Below, piece by piece: positions 26,172 to 35,600 of a stretch of 64,000 nt of DNA. Made by a program: the position numbers and the translations under genes. Positions within the stretch are counted from its first letter, which is position 1, and each line of letters begins with the position of its first letter. The notes under the pieces are model-generated. The model was given only the letters and a program-made list of their open reading frames with translations, was not told where the DNA came from and searched no databases. Source of the stretch: Thermohalobaculum sp039180675 (lineage in GTDB: Bacteria > Pseudomonadota > Alphaproteobacteria > Rhodobacterales > Rhodobacteraceae); NCBI GenBank assembly GCA_039180675.1, contig JBCDDC010000004.1, positions 1 to 64,000 of the forward strand, written 5' to 3'.

Positions 26172-26185
26172 TTGATGTGGATCAA
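26172..26185. promoter_or_regulatory. FNR/FnrL box between fnrL and the DUF2189 gene
   Basis: TTGAT-GTGG-ATCAA matches the FNR consensus perfectly. It is 78 bases before the DUF2189 ATG and 160 before the divergent fnrL start. It probably activates the DUF2189 gene and may also affect fnrL. Confidence 0.88.
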
Positions 26186-26263
26186 GGCGCCAGATGCTCG
26201 GCCTTGATAGCTGATGGTGACGCGAACCCACGCGTGCGGCGCTCAGACAGGAGACGGGCGAAC

Positions 26264-27040
26264 ATGACCGAATCTGCAAACTTCGGAACCTTGCCAAAGG
26301 TCAACGCGATCTCGATCGATGATCTCCGTGCCGCCTTGCGTGCCGGGCTCGCGGATTTCCAGCGCGCACCGGTGTATGGCCTCTTCTTCGGTCTCGTTTT
26401 CTCGCTCGTGGGCATTGCGATTGCATCCGCTCTTTATCAGGGCGAGGCCAGCTACTGGATCTTCCCGGCAGCGGCCGGGTTTCCGCTGCTCGGCCCGTTC
26501 GCGGCTGTAGGCGTGTATGAAGTCTCGCGCCGCCTGGAGGCGGGAGAAGAGCTTTCGTGGCGCGCCGTCCTTCTGGCCGGGCTTCGTCAGCAGAATTCGC
26601 AACTGCCGTTCTTCGCGGTCTTCACGGTTTTCGCCTTTCTGGTTTGGATCGTCCTTGCACGCGTGATCTTCGCGGTTTCGTTCGGGACAAATCCAGTGAC
26701 CAATGTGATGAGTTCCTTTGAGATATTTTTCTCCGGCCCTGGTGTTGCGATGCTGATCATCGGCTCCTGTGTCGGGGCGGCGCTGGCGATGCTCCTCTTT
26801 TCGATTTCCGTGATCAGTGTTCCGTTGCTGCTCGATCAGGACATCGACGTCGTGACGGCAATGATCACGAGCTTCCGGGCGACAGTGGAGAACGCCCGGA
26901 CGATGTTTATCTGGGGATGCCTGATCGCGGTGGCGATCTTCGCCGGGATGTTGCCGATCTTCCTTGGGATGATCCTGGTGTTCCCAACCCTCGGCCACGC
27001 GTCCTGGCATCTCTACCGGAGGACGATCAATCCAGACTAG
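26264..27040 (+). CDS. DUF2189-family integral membrane protein
   Basis: This 258-residue membrane protein of the DUF2189 family begins MTESANFGTLPKVNAISIDD. It has about six hydrophobic segments and the family segment FPLLGPFAAVGVYEVSRRLE. A GACAGGAG ribosome site precedes the ATG at 26264. The FNR box 78 bases upstream and the neighbouring fnrL/cco genes suggest a function at low oxygen. The biochemical role of the family is unknown; involvement in respiratory membrane physiology is an inference from the context. Confidence 0.85.
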   Translation: MTESANFGTLPKVNAISIDDLRAALRAGLADFQRAPVYGLFFGLVFSLVGIAIASALYQGEASYWIFPAAAGFPLLGPFAAVGVYEVSRRLEAGEELSWRAVLLAGLRQQNSQLPFFAVFTVFAFLVWIVLARVIFAVSFGTNPVTNVMSSFEIFFSGPGVAMLIIGSCVGAALAMLLFSISVISVPLLLDQDIDVVTAMITSFRATVENARTMFIWGCLIAVAIFAGMLPIFLGMILVFPTLGHASWHLYRRTINPD

Positions 27041-27220
27041 TGGAGCGGCTGAGTGTCCATCTAGACATGGTTGGGCGGAAGAACGCTTTGAGGCATCACG
27101 AGTGGTTGGCGGGACAGAGTATCGTCAGGACTTCCAACAAATAACATCTAATGCGAAATCCAATAAGTCCATGAACCTCAGGGCGTTATCCGATCATCTG
27201 AAGTATATTTACAAGTGTGA

Positions 27221-27307
<87 letters not shown>

Positions 27308-27471
27308 CTAGGGGGCTTTTCAGCGAGACCGTCGTGTAGCCAGCGGGGCGGGCCTTGTCAACGCAGCCGGGCCGAGAAATGCCGGCGTGTCCGAATGCCT
27401 GGCGATTTGCCCACTTGCCGCCCCATGGGCATCGCCCTACCCATTCCTGAGCAACAGTCAGGAGACGAGCC

Positions 27472-28449
27472 ATGTCCGAAGCCGAAAGCGACGTTCCCAT
27501 CGTAACCCTCATCGGCGGATCCGGTTTCGTTGGCAGGTACATAGCTCAGGCCATGGCGCGGGAGGGGTGGCGCGTGCGGGTTGCTTGCCGGAGGCCGAAC
27601 GAGGCGCTTTTCGTCAAACCCTATGGCGTGGTCGGTCAGGTCGAGCCCGTGCAGTGCAACATCCGGGATGAGGCCTCGCTCGCCAAGGTCATCTCAGGCG
27701 CGCGCGCGGTGGTGAACTGCGTCGGGATCCTTTTCGAGGCCGGACCGAACAAGTTTAACGCTGTGCAGGCGGAAGGGCCCGGTCGCGTCGCCAAAGTCGC
27801 CAGCGAGGCGGGCGTTGCAAAGCTTGTCCACATCTCGGCGATCGGTGCCGATCCGGAGAGCGCTGCGGCCTATGCGCGAACCAAGGCCGAGGGCGAGGCG
27901 GCGGTGACCGCCGCATTTCCCGACGCCGTGATCCTACGCCCCTCCATCGTCTTCGGTCCGGAGGACCAGTTCTTCAACCGTTTTGCCTCGATGACCCGCC
28001 TGAGCCCGGTCCTCCCGGTCGTGGGCGCGGATACGCGGTTCCAGCCCGTCTGGGTGCAGGATGTCGCCTCTGCCGCCGCGAAGGCCATCGTTGGTGACGT
28101 AGCGCCGGGGACCTATGAGCTTGGCGGGCCCAAGACCTATTCTTTCAGTGAGCTGATGCGGTTGATGCTTTCGATCATCCGGCGCAAGCGGCTGATTGTG
28201 AACATCCCCTTCTTTATCGCGCGGCTTCAGGCGAGCGTTCTGCAGCTTTTGCCCACGCCGCCGCTGACGGTCGATCAGGTCCGGCTGCTGGAGCGGGACA
28301 ACGTGGTGGCCGAGGGGGCGAAAGGCTTCGCCGACCTTGGAATAGTGCCGACCGCGCCGGAGGCGATCATCGAGAGCTATCTCTACGCGCACCGGCCCTA
28401 TGGCCAGTATACGGCGCTGACCGAGGGTGGAGACGATCAGAAATCCTAA
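27472..28449 (+). CDS. NDUFA9-like NAD(P)-binding protein (complex I-associated SDR)
   Basis: This 325-residue extended/atypical short-chain dehydrogenase fold has an N-terminal Rossmann motif (TLIGGSGFVGRYIAQ, about residues 12-26). The following VVNCVGILFE, LVHISAIGADPES and RPSIVFGPEDQFFNRFA are characteristic of bacterial relatives of the complex I accessory subunit NDUFA9. The active-site Tyr pattern is partly kept (AYARTKAEGE). A CAGGAGA ribosome site precedes the ATG. It stands alone and converges with uppP. It probably binds NADPH; a link to complex I or quinone biosynthesis is based on the family. Confidence 0.87.
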   Translation: MSEAESDVPIVTLIGGSGFVGRYIAQAMAREGWRVRVACRRPNEALFVKPYGVVGQVEPVQCNIRDEASLAKVISGARAVVNCVGILFEAGPNKFNAVQAEGPGRVAKVASEAGVAKLVHISAIGADPESAAAYARTKAEGEAAVTAAFPDAVILRPSIVFGPEDQFFNRFASMTRLSPVLPVVGADTRFQPVWVQDVASAAAKAIVGDVAPGTYELGGPKTYSFSELMRLMLSIIRRKRLIVNIPFFIARLQASVLQLLPTPPLTVDQVRLLERDNVVAEGAKGFADLGIVPTAPEAIIESYLYAHRPYGQYTALTEGGDDQKS

Positions 28450-28526
28450 AATCTGAAGGCTGGGGGCATCATTGATCAGGGCGGCAGCCGAGTAGATCAG
28501 CACCCGTACCGAAGCGGCTACAGGGA

Positions 28527-29333
28527 CTAACTGTAGGCGTAGATCAGCAGGCCCGTTCCCAGAGCCAGCCGATAGAGCACGAAGGGCAGCATGGTCCAGG
28601 TCGCAGCGAACATGCGCATCATGACGAAGAGTGCGGCAAAGGCGGCGAGGCAGGACATTGCGGCGCCGAGCAACAGCTCCGCTCCGATGCGCAGATTGCC
28701 CTCCGAGACAACGCTCGCGGTCTCGACGAGCCCGGCGGCGAGGATGGTCGGTACGGCCATCAGAAGCGCGAGACGGGCTGCCTCCACCCGCCCGAAGCCC
28801 AGGGCCCGTGCCATGGTCATGCAGGCACCCGAACGCGAGGTGCCGGGGATGATCGCTAGCGCCTGGGCGGCCCCCATCATGAGTGCGCCGCCAATTGTCC
28901 AGCTCTCGCCCTTGCCGTCGGTCGCGCCCCAGCGATCTGCTGCCCAGAGCAGCAGGCCACCGATCAGGGTGGCCCAGCCGATCACTTCAGCGGACCTGAG
29001 AGCACCGATCATATCGGCCTGCTTCAGAAGTGCGCCGAGCGCGAGGACGGGCAGGGTAGCGATGCTGATGAGAAGGGCGAGCCGCGCATCCGCTGTTGCA
29101 AACTGCCCTGTCAGGATATCCCGCGCGCCGGTGAACAGCCGGGCCACATCCGTCCGGAAGTAGCACACGACCGCGACCAGGGTGCCGAGATGCACCGCCA
29201 CGTCCATTGTCACGCCCTGATCGGGCCGCCCGGTCAGCAGGGGCCAGAGGATCAGATGCCCGGATGACGAGATCGGCAGAAACTCGGTCACGCCCTGGAT
29301 CAGGGCCAGCGCGATGATGTCGAAAAGATCCAT
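28527..29333 (-). CDS. uppP: Undecaprenyl-diphosphatase UppP/BacA
   Basis: This 268-residue polytopic membrane protein of the BacA family dephosphorylates undecaprenyl pyrophosphate to recycle the lipid carrier for peptidoglycan. Both signature motifs are present: QGVTEFLPISSSGHL near the N-terminus and the PGTSRSG motif in IIPGTSRSGACMT about residue 160. It begins MDLFDIIALALIQG. It is convergent with the NDUFA9-like gene. Overproduction of the family gives bacitracin resistance, but this is a housekeeping gene. Confidence 0.95.
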   Translation of the reverse strand: MDLFDIIALALIQGVTEFLPISSSGHLILWPLLTGRPDQGVTMDVAVHLGTLVAVVCYFRTDVARLFTGARDILTGQFATADARLALLISIATLPVLALGALLKQADMIGALRSAEVIGWATLIGGLLLWAADRWGATDGKGESWTIGGALMMGAAQALAIIPGTSRSGACMTMARALGFGRVEAARLALLMAVPTILAAGLVETASVVSEGNLRIGAELLLGAAMSCLAAFAALFVMMRMFAATWTMLPFVLYRLALGTGLLIYAYS

Positions 29334-29634
29334 GCTGGGATTCGCAGGTCAAACCGTCTAGATTGGAGTGTGAACCCGTTGGTAAGGCCTGCATTCGCAG
29401 ACGCAATGGGAAAGAAAGGTCCGGTTTGATATCTATTTTCTGCTGCCATCTCTGGATGGCACGCGTGAGAGTAGTGAAAAAATCAAATTAGGTCAGTATT
29501 ACTGTCTTTCATCATCTTTGGCGATCATGTAGGTAAGCGGACCGACCTTTAGGCAGGTTCAGATTCTCGTTTTTTCTGGCCGAAGCCTGGCAGGCGGTGA
29601 AACGCGGTGCGGCTGGGAGGAATGGACGAGGATC
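29334..29634. other. Intergenic region between uppP and gltD
   Basis: About 300 bases between divergent genes, locally more AT-rich than the surroundings (notably 29400-29580). It should hold the uppP and gltD promoters. I see no tRNA, strong hairpin or convincing small ORF. Confidence 0.5.
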
Positions 29635-31068
29635 ATGGCCCAGATGATGTTGAAATTCACAACGCTGGACCGCGAGATGCCGGAGAAGCGGGGGGCCGAG
29701 GAGCGCGCCCACGACTTTGGCGAGATCTATCGTCAGTATGCCGCTGAGAAAGCTGCCGATCAGGCGGCGCGCTGCAGCCAGTGCGGCGTGCCATTCTGCC
29801 AGAACCATTGTCCGCTGCATAACAACATTCCGGACTGGCTGAAATTAACCGCCGAGGGGCGCCTGCGCGAAGCCTATGAGGTCAGCCAGGAGACCAACAC
29901 TTTCCCTGAGATCTGCGGCCGCATCTGCCCGCAGGACCGGCTCTGCGAAGGCAACTGCGTCATAGAGCAATCAGGCCACGGCACGGTCACTATCGGCGCG
30001 GTGGAGAAGTACCTGACCGACATGGCATTCGAGGAAGGCTGGGTCCCGGAGATCAAACCCATCGAAGAACGCCCGGAGAGCATCGGTATCATCGGTGCGG
30101 GACCGGCCGGGCTCGCCTGCGCGGATCGCCTGCGCCGCATGGGATTTCAGGTCACGATCTACGATCGCTACGACCGCTCCGGTGGCCTGTTGATCTACGG
30201 CATCCCGGGCTTCAAGCTCGAAAAACCCGTTGTGATTCAACGCAATGAGCAGCTCGAGAAGGGCGGGGTGACATTCGAGCTGAACTGCGAGATCGGCGTC
30301 ACCAAGAGCTTTCAGGAGATCCGCGCGGCCCACGATGCGGTGTTGATCGGAACCGGCGTCTACAAGACCCGCGATATCGGGGCGCCGGGCTCTGGCCTTG
30401 GCGGGATCGTGCAGGCGATCGACTATCTGACCGCCTCGAACCGCAAGGGGCTCGGCGACGATGTGGCAGAGTTCGACGACGGCACGCTGAACGCCGAGGG
30501 AAAACGCATCGTGGTGATTGGTGGCGGCGATACCGCCATGGATTGCGTGCGTACCGCTATCCGCCAGGGGGCAAAATCGGTGAAATGCCTTTACCGCCGC
30601 GACCGGGCCAATATGCCTGGCTCGCAGCGCGAGGTTCAGAACGCCGAGGAAGAAGGTGTTCAGTTCGAGTGGCTGGCGGCACCAAAGGGCTTCACCGGCG
30701 AGAACCATGTGGCGGGCGTCAAGGTCGTGAAGATGCGCCTGGGCGCACCGGATCAGACCGGGCGGCAGATGCCCGAGGAAGTGCCGGGATCGGACTATAC
30801 CGAGCCCTGCGATCTGGCGATCAAGGCGCTGGGTTTCGAGCCCGAGGATCTGCCGACGCTCTGGGGCGAAGATGGGCTGGAAGTGACCCGCTGGGGCACT
30901 ATCAAGGCCGATTTCCGCACCCATGAGACGGCGCTTCCGGGCGTCTACGCCGCGGGCGATATCGTACGGGGTGCGAGCCTTGTGGTCTGGGCGATCCGCG
31001 ACGGGCGCGAGGCGGCGGATGCGATCGCCGCCCAGCTCAACGGCGCAGCGAGGATCGCCGCGGAGTAA
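29635..31068 (+). CDS. gltD: Glutamate synthase small (beta) subunit
   Basis: This 477-residue NADPH:acceptor oxidoreductase supplies electrons to GltB. The N-terminal domain has the cysteines for two 4Fe-4S clusters (CSQCGVPFCQNHCP and CGRICPQDRLCEGNC). The FAD site is GIIGAGPAGLACADRLRRMG, and the NADPH site is VVIGGGDTAMDCVRTAIRQG. The length is normal. GAGGATC precedes the ATG. It is separated from gltB by three small genes on the same strand, an unusual order compared with the common adjacent gltB-gltD. Confidence 0.95.
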   Translation: MAQMMLKFTTLDREMPEKRGAEERAHDFGEIYRQYAAEKAADQAARCSQCGVPFCQNHCPLHNNIPDWLKLTAEGRLREAYEVSQETNTFPEICGRICPQDRLCEGNCVIEQSGHGTVTIGAVEKYLTDMAFEEGWVPEIKPIEERPESIGIIGAGPAGLACADRLRRMGFQVTIYDRYDRSGGLLIYGIPGFKLEKPVVIQRNEQLEKGGVTFELNCEIGVTKSFQEIRAAHDAVLIGTGVYKTRDIGAPGSGLGGIVQAIDYLTASNRKGLGDDVAEFDDGTLNAEGKRIVVIGGGDTAMDCVRTAIRQGAKSVKCLYRRDRANMPGSQREVQNAEEEGVQFEWLAAPKGFTGENHVAGVKVVKMRLGAPDQTGRQMPEEVPGSDYTEPCDLAIKALGFEPEDLPTLWGEDGLEVTRWGTIKADFRTHETALPGVYAAGDIVRGASLVVWAIRDGREAADAIAAQLNGAARIAAE

Positions 31069-31169
31069 TGCATTCTTCCGTAGGTTTTACGTAGTGCTTT
31101 CGTAACTACAGAAATCCTGCTGGTGACATCGAATAGATCAGCAAAGCTGACGTATAAGGGAGAGACGAT

Positions 31170-31580
31170 ATGAAGGGGCGCTGTCTTTGCGGTGCGGTGC
31201 AATTCTCTTGTGCGGGGCAGCCGCGTGGGGTCGCGATCTGCCATTGCGGTCAGTGCCGGGAATGGACCTCGGGCCCCTTCATGGCGGTTTTCTTCCCTGA
31301 CGGCGTCACGGTCGAGGCCGGAGATCACCTTAGATGGTACAAGAGCTCAGAGAAGGCGGACCGCGGTTTCTGCGCCAAATGCGGTTCGAGCCTCTTTTTC
31401 CGTAGTCGCGATACGGAGAGCCGCTGGAATGTCTCGGCCGGTGCGCTGGGAGATCATCTGTTCGAGATCAAGGCCCATGCCTGGGTTGAGGATCAGCCGG
31501 ACTGGTATGCATTCGCGGATGACACCCCGCGGCTGCGTTCGACGGAGTTCCGAGCAGCACGTCAAGAAGGGCGGGTCTGA
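31170..31580 (+). CDS. GFA (glutathione-dependent formaldehyde-activating-like) family protein
   Basis: This 136-residue GFA/CENP-V family zinc protein has its ligands in RCLCGAVQFSC, CHCGQCREWTSG and CAKCGSS. A GGGAGAG ribosome site precedes the ATG. GFA domains bind zinc; only some act in glutathione-formaldehyde chemistry, so the function is open. A second GFA gene follows three bases after its stop, suggesting a tandem duplication that then diverged. The two lie between gltD and gltB. Confidence 0.88.
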   Translation: MKGRCLCGAVQFSCAGQPRGVAICHCGQCREWTSGPFMAVFFPDGVTVEAGDHLRWYKSSEKADRGFCAKCGSSLFFRSRDTESRWNVSAGALGDHLFEIKAHAWVEDQPDWYAFADDTPRLRSTEFRAARQEGRV

Positions 31581-31582
31581 CC

Positions 31583-32029
31583 ATGGCTGCGATGACAGGC
31601 AAATGCATGTGCGGGGCGGTGACGCTGACCGTGATCCCGGCGGAACAGATGATCCACGCCTGCCATTGCGACTGGTGCCGGGCCTGGACTGGGTCGGCCT
31701 TCATGGCGGTGAAGGCCGAGGACGGCGATGTCTCGGCGGAAGGACCGGTGAAGACGCTGGCCAGTTCGCCCTGGGCCGAGCGGAGCTGGTGCGATGCCTG
31801 CGGCTCGGGCCTCTGGTACCGGGTGACGGCGCCCGGGCCTTATCATGGTGAGTATCACGTCGCCGCCGGTCTCCTGCCCGACACGGCCGGCTTCACGCTC
31901 GGTTCCGAAATCTACCACGACCGCAAACCCGAAGGCTGGGCCTATGCGGGCGATGCCAAGAAGATGACCAAAGCAGAAATCGAGGCGTTTTTCGGGATGT
32001 CTGGAGAAGCAGAGACGGGCGCGGAATGA
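31583..32029 (+). CDS. GFA-family zinc protein, second copy
   Basis: This is a 148-residue GFA-fold protein with zinc motifs KCMCGAVTLTV, CHCDWCRAWTGSAF and WCDACGSGLWYR. It resembles the upstream gene in order and spacing of cysteines but is clearly diverged, so the two are old paralogues. Its stop overlaps the next start (ATGA). Its role is unknown; the position within the gltD-gltB unit hints at nitrogen or thiol metabolism but does not prove it. Confidence 0.87.
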   Translation: MAAMTGKCMCGAVTLTVIPAEQMIHACHCDWCRAWTGSAFMAVKAEDGDVSAEGPVKTLASSPWAERSWCDACGSGLWYRVTAPGPYHGEYHVAAGLLPDTAGFTLGSEIYHDRKPEGWAYAGDAKKMTKAEIEAFFGMSGEAETGAE

Positions 32030-32655
32030 GCTTGGACTGGAGAGATCTCCCACGATACGTCGCCGCCTGCGCGATCAGCATCTGCGCGACTGCTGCCAAT
32101 GCAGAGGGCGAGCATTTTCACTTCTCAGTGGAGTCGGGAGGACTGATCGAGGGCAGTTCCTCGATTACCCCCGCCGATCCTGATCTATGCGGTACCGACT
32201 TGGGCTGGATCGAGACAGTTAGCAGCCGAACAGACGCCAAAGTGGAGGAGTCTTTTCTGCCGGGCGGCGACCGCATCCGAGTGCGGAAAGGCGGAAGGAC
32301 GGACACCGTTAGAATCGGTTCGGCCGCGCCGACCGCCCCGCATTCCGGAGTAATGACTACTGATTACAGGGGATGCGTTACCCCGTCGGGGATGTTGCTT
32401 CTCTCTCTGCAAGTGAATGCGATCATCGAAACTGGCGATTGCGAGAGGAAGTTTTCCGTCACTTATGATGAAGCTGCATTGCCGATCAAATGGCGTTTTG
32501 CCGAATCCGACTTGGCAAAATTCACGGTCGAGAGCGATCGCGGTGAAGCCATCCTCTCGAGACTGAGGCTTCCCATCGAGCCATATTTCTCGTCGGAGCT
32601 TCACAAGGCCTTCAGGATTGAAGTGCGGCTTGAAAGTAAAGGAGCCACGCAATGA
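32026..32655 (+). CDS. Secreted hypothetical protein
   Basis: This 209-residue protein has an N-terminal signal-like segment ending in an ANA-E type cleavage site (about residue 26), so it is probably periplasmic. The mature part is polar, with three cysteines (CGTDLGWIE, RGCVTPSG, GDCERKF) and alternating beta-like stretches. I recognise no family. It overlaps both neighbours by four bases (ATGA at each end) and is therefore translationally coupled between the second GFA gene and gltB. The local base composition is less GC-rich than gltB, which may indicate later acquisition. Confidence 0.7.
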   Translation: MSLDWRDLPRYVAACAISICATAANAEGEHFHFSVESGGLIEGSSSITPADPDLCGTDLGWIETVSSRTDAKVEESFLPGGDRIRVRKGGRTDTVRIGSAAPTAPHSGVMTTDYRGCVTPSGMLLLSLQVNAIIETGDCERKFSVTYDEAALPIKWRFAESDLAKFTVESDRGEAILSRLRLPIEPYFSSELHKAFRIEVRLESKGATQ

Positions 32656-35600
32656 CTTGTCCCCCGACCGAGTGGATCGCGGACTATGAAGCGCAGCGGG
32701 ACCGTCTGGCGGAGACGGGGATGTATCTGCCGGAGGAGGAGCATTCCTCTTGCGGGGTCGGGCTGGTGGCGGCGATTGATGGCCAGCCTCGGCGCGAGGT
32801 CGTGGAGAGCGGGATCACTGCGCTCCAGGCGATCTGGCATCGCGGCGCGGTGGATGCCGATGGCAAGACCGGTGACGGCGCCGGCATTCATGTCGAGATC
32901 CCCGAGGCGTTTTTCCAGGAGCAGATCCGGCGTACGGGTCACGAGCCGGGTGAGGACCTGATCGCGGTCGGCCAGGTGTTCCTGCCGCGCACGGATCTGG
33001 CCGCGCAGGAGGTCTGCCGGACCATCGTGGAAAGCGAGATCCTGCGCCTTGGCTATTACATCTATGGCTGGCGGCAGGTGCCGGTGGATATCTCCTGCCT
33101 CGGCGACAAGGCCAACGCGACTCGGCCGGAGATCGAGCAGATCCTGATCTCGAACCGCAAGGGTGCGGATGAGGAGACGTTCGAGCGCGAGCTCTACGTG
33201 ATCCGCCGGCGGATCGAGAAGGCGGTGGTGCAGGCGCAGGTGCAGGGCTTCTACATCTGCTCGCTGAGCTGCCGGTCGATCATCTACAAGGGCATGATGC
33301 TGGCCGAGCAGGTGGCGGTGTTCTATCCGGATCTGATGGATGAGCGGTTCGTCTCGTCCTTTGCGATCTATCACCAGCGCTATTCGACCAACACCTTCCC
33401 GCAGTGGTGGCTGGCGCAGCCGTTCCGCATGCTGGCCCATAATGGCGAGATCAACACGCTGAAGGGGAACCTGAACTGGATGCGGAGCCATGAGATCCGC
33501 ATGGCCTCGACCTTCTTCGGACCGCTGGCCGAGGACATCAAGCCGATTGTGCCGCAGGGCTCGTCGGATTCGGCGGCGCTCGATGCAGTCTTCGAGGTGA
33601 TGGTGCGTGCCGGGCGGCCTGCGCCGATGGCCAAGACCATGCTGGTGCCTGAGGCGTGGTCGAATGATGAGAGCATGCCGGATGCGTGGAAGGCGATGTA
33701 TGCCTATTCGAACGCGGTGATGGAGCCCTGGGACGGACCCGCGGCGCTGGCCATGACTGACGGGCAATGGGTGGTCGCCGGGACTGATCGGAACGGGCTG
33801 CGGCCCATGCGCTATGTGGTGACCGGCGACGGGCTGGTGATTGCGGGCTCGGAGGTCGGGATGGTCCCGATCGACGAGGCCGCGGTGCTGGAGAAGGGCG
33901 CTCTGGGGCCCGGTGAGATGCTGGCGATCGATCTGGTCGAAGGACGCCTGATGCATGATGCCGAGCTGAAGGATGAGCTTGCAGCCGAGCTTCCTTATGA
34001 CGAATGGACAAGTCGCATCAATGAGTTGTCGGACGCGCTTGAGGGTGCGCGTGAGGTGCAGGATCACGAGGGATCCGACCTGCGGCGGCGCCAGATCGCG
34101 GCCGGTTACACGATGGAGGAGCTTGAGACGATCCTCCATCCGATGGGCGAGGATGCCAAGGAGGCAATCGGCTCGATGGGCGACGACACGCCCTCGGCGG
34201 TGCTGAGCGAGAAGTACCGCCCGCTCAGCCATTTCTTCCGCCAGAACTTCAGCCAGGTGACCAACCCGCCGATCGACAGCCTGCGCGAGGCGCGCGTGAT
34301 GAGCCTCAAGACGCGGTTCGGGAACTTGAAGAACGTGCTCGATCAGGACGGCAGCCAGACCGAGATCATCACGCTCGACAGCCCGGTGGTCTCGAACGCG
34401 ATGTTCGACAATCTGGTGGAGGCTTTTGGCGACAGCTTTGTCGAGATCGACTGCACCTTTGCCGCCGACGCACCGACCGGCGCGCTCCGAGAAGCGCTCG
34501 ACCGGGTCAGGGCGGAGGCGGAGCATGCCGTGCGCTCGGGCGCTGGACATCTGGTGCTGAAGGATTGCGCCGTGGGCGAGGGCCGGATCGGCATGCCGAT
34601 GATCCTCGCCACCTCGGCGGTGCATAGCTGGCTTACCAAGCAGGGGCTGAGGACCTTCTGCTCACTCAACGTGCGTTCGGCCGAATGCATCGACCCGCAT
34701 TACTTCGCCGTGCTGATCGGGGTGGGGGCCACGACGGTCAACGCCTATCTGGCGCAGGACAGCCTGCTGGATCGTGTCTCACGCGGGCTGCTCAGCGATC
34801 TGACGGCGGAGCAGGCGGTCGGCAACTTCCGCAAGGCGGTCGATGCGGGGCTTCTGAAGATCATGTCCAAGATGGGCATCTCGGTCGTCTCCTCCTATCG
34901 CGGCGGCTGCAATTTCGAGGCGGTGGGCCTGTCGCGCTCGCTGGTCGCGGAGTTCTTCCCCGGAATGCCGAGCCGGATCTCCGGCATCGGGACCGCCGGG
35001 ATCGAGGAGAAGCTGCGCGCCGTGCATGCCCGTGCCTATTTGGGCGATGTCGACGTGCTGCCGATTGGCGGCATCTACAAGCTGCGCCGCCGGGGAGAGG
35101 CCCATGCCTGGCAGGCGGCCTCGATGCATCTGATGCAATCGGCGGTGACGCGCAATTCCTATGCCGACTGGAAGCGGTTCTCCGAGGGGATGCGGGCGCA
35201 GCGGCCGATCCACTTGCGCGATCTGCTGGCGTTCAAGCCGCTGGGCGAGCCGATCGCGCTCGACGATGTCGAGAGCATCACCTCGATCCGCAAGCGGTTC
35301 GTCACGCCGGGGATGTCGCTGGGGGCGCTGAGCCCGGAAGCGCATAAGGCGCTGAACGTCGCGATGAACCGGATCGGCGCGAAGTCCGACTCCGGCGAGG
35401 GCGGCGAGGACCCCAAGCATTTCCACCCGGAGCCCAACGGCGACAATCCGTCGGCCAAGATCAAGCAGGTGGCCTCTGGCCGCTTTGGCGTCACAGCGGA
35501 ATATCTCAACCAGTGCAGTGAGTTGGAGATCAAAGTGGCCCAGGGCGCGAAGCCCGGGGAAGGCGGGCAGTTGCCGGGCTTCAAGGTCACCGAGATGATC

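Noticed and set aside
26159..26263. N-terminal extension of the DUF2189 ORF
   Set aside because: The extension covers the FNR box and lacks the family start; the ATG at 26264 with a good ribosome site is preferred.
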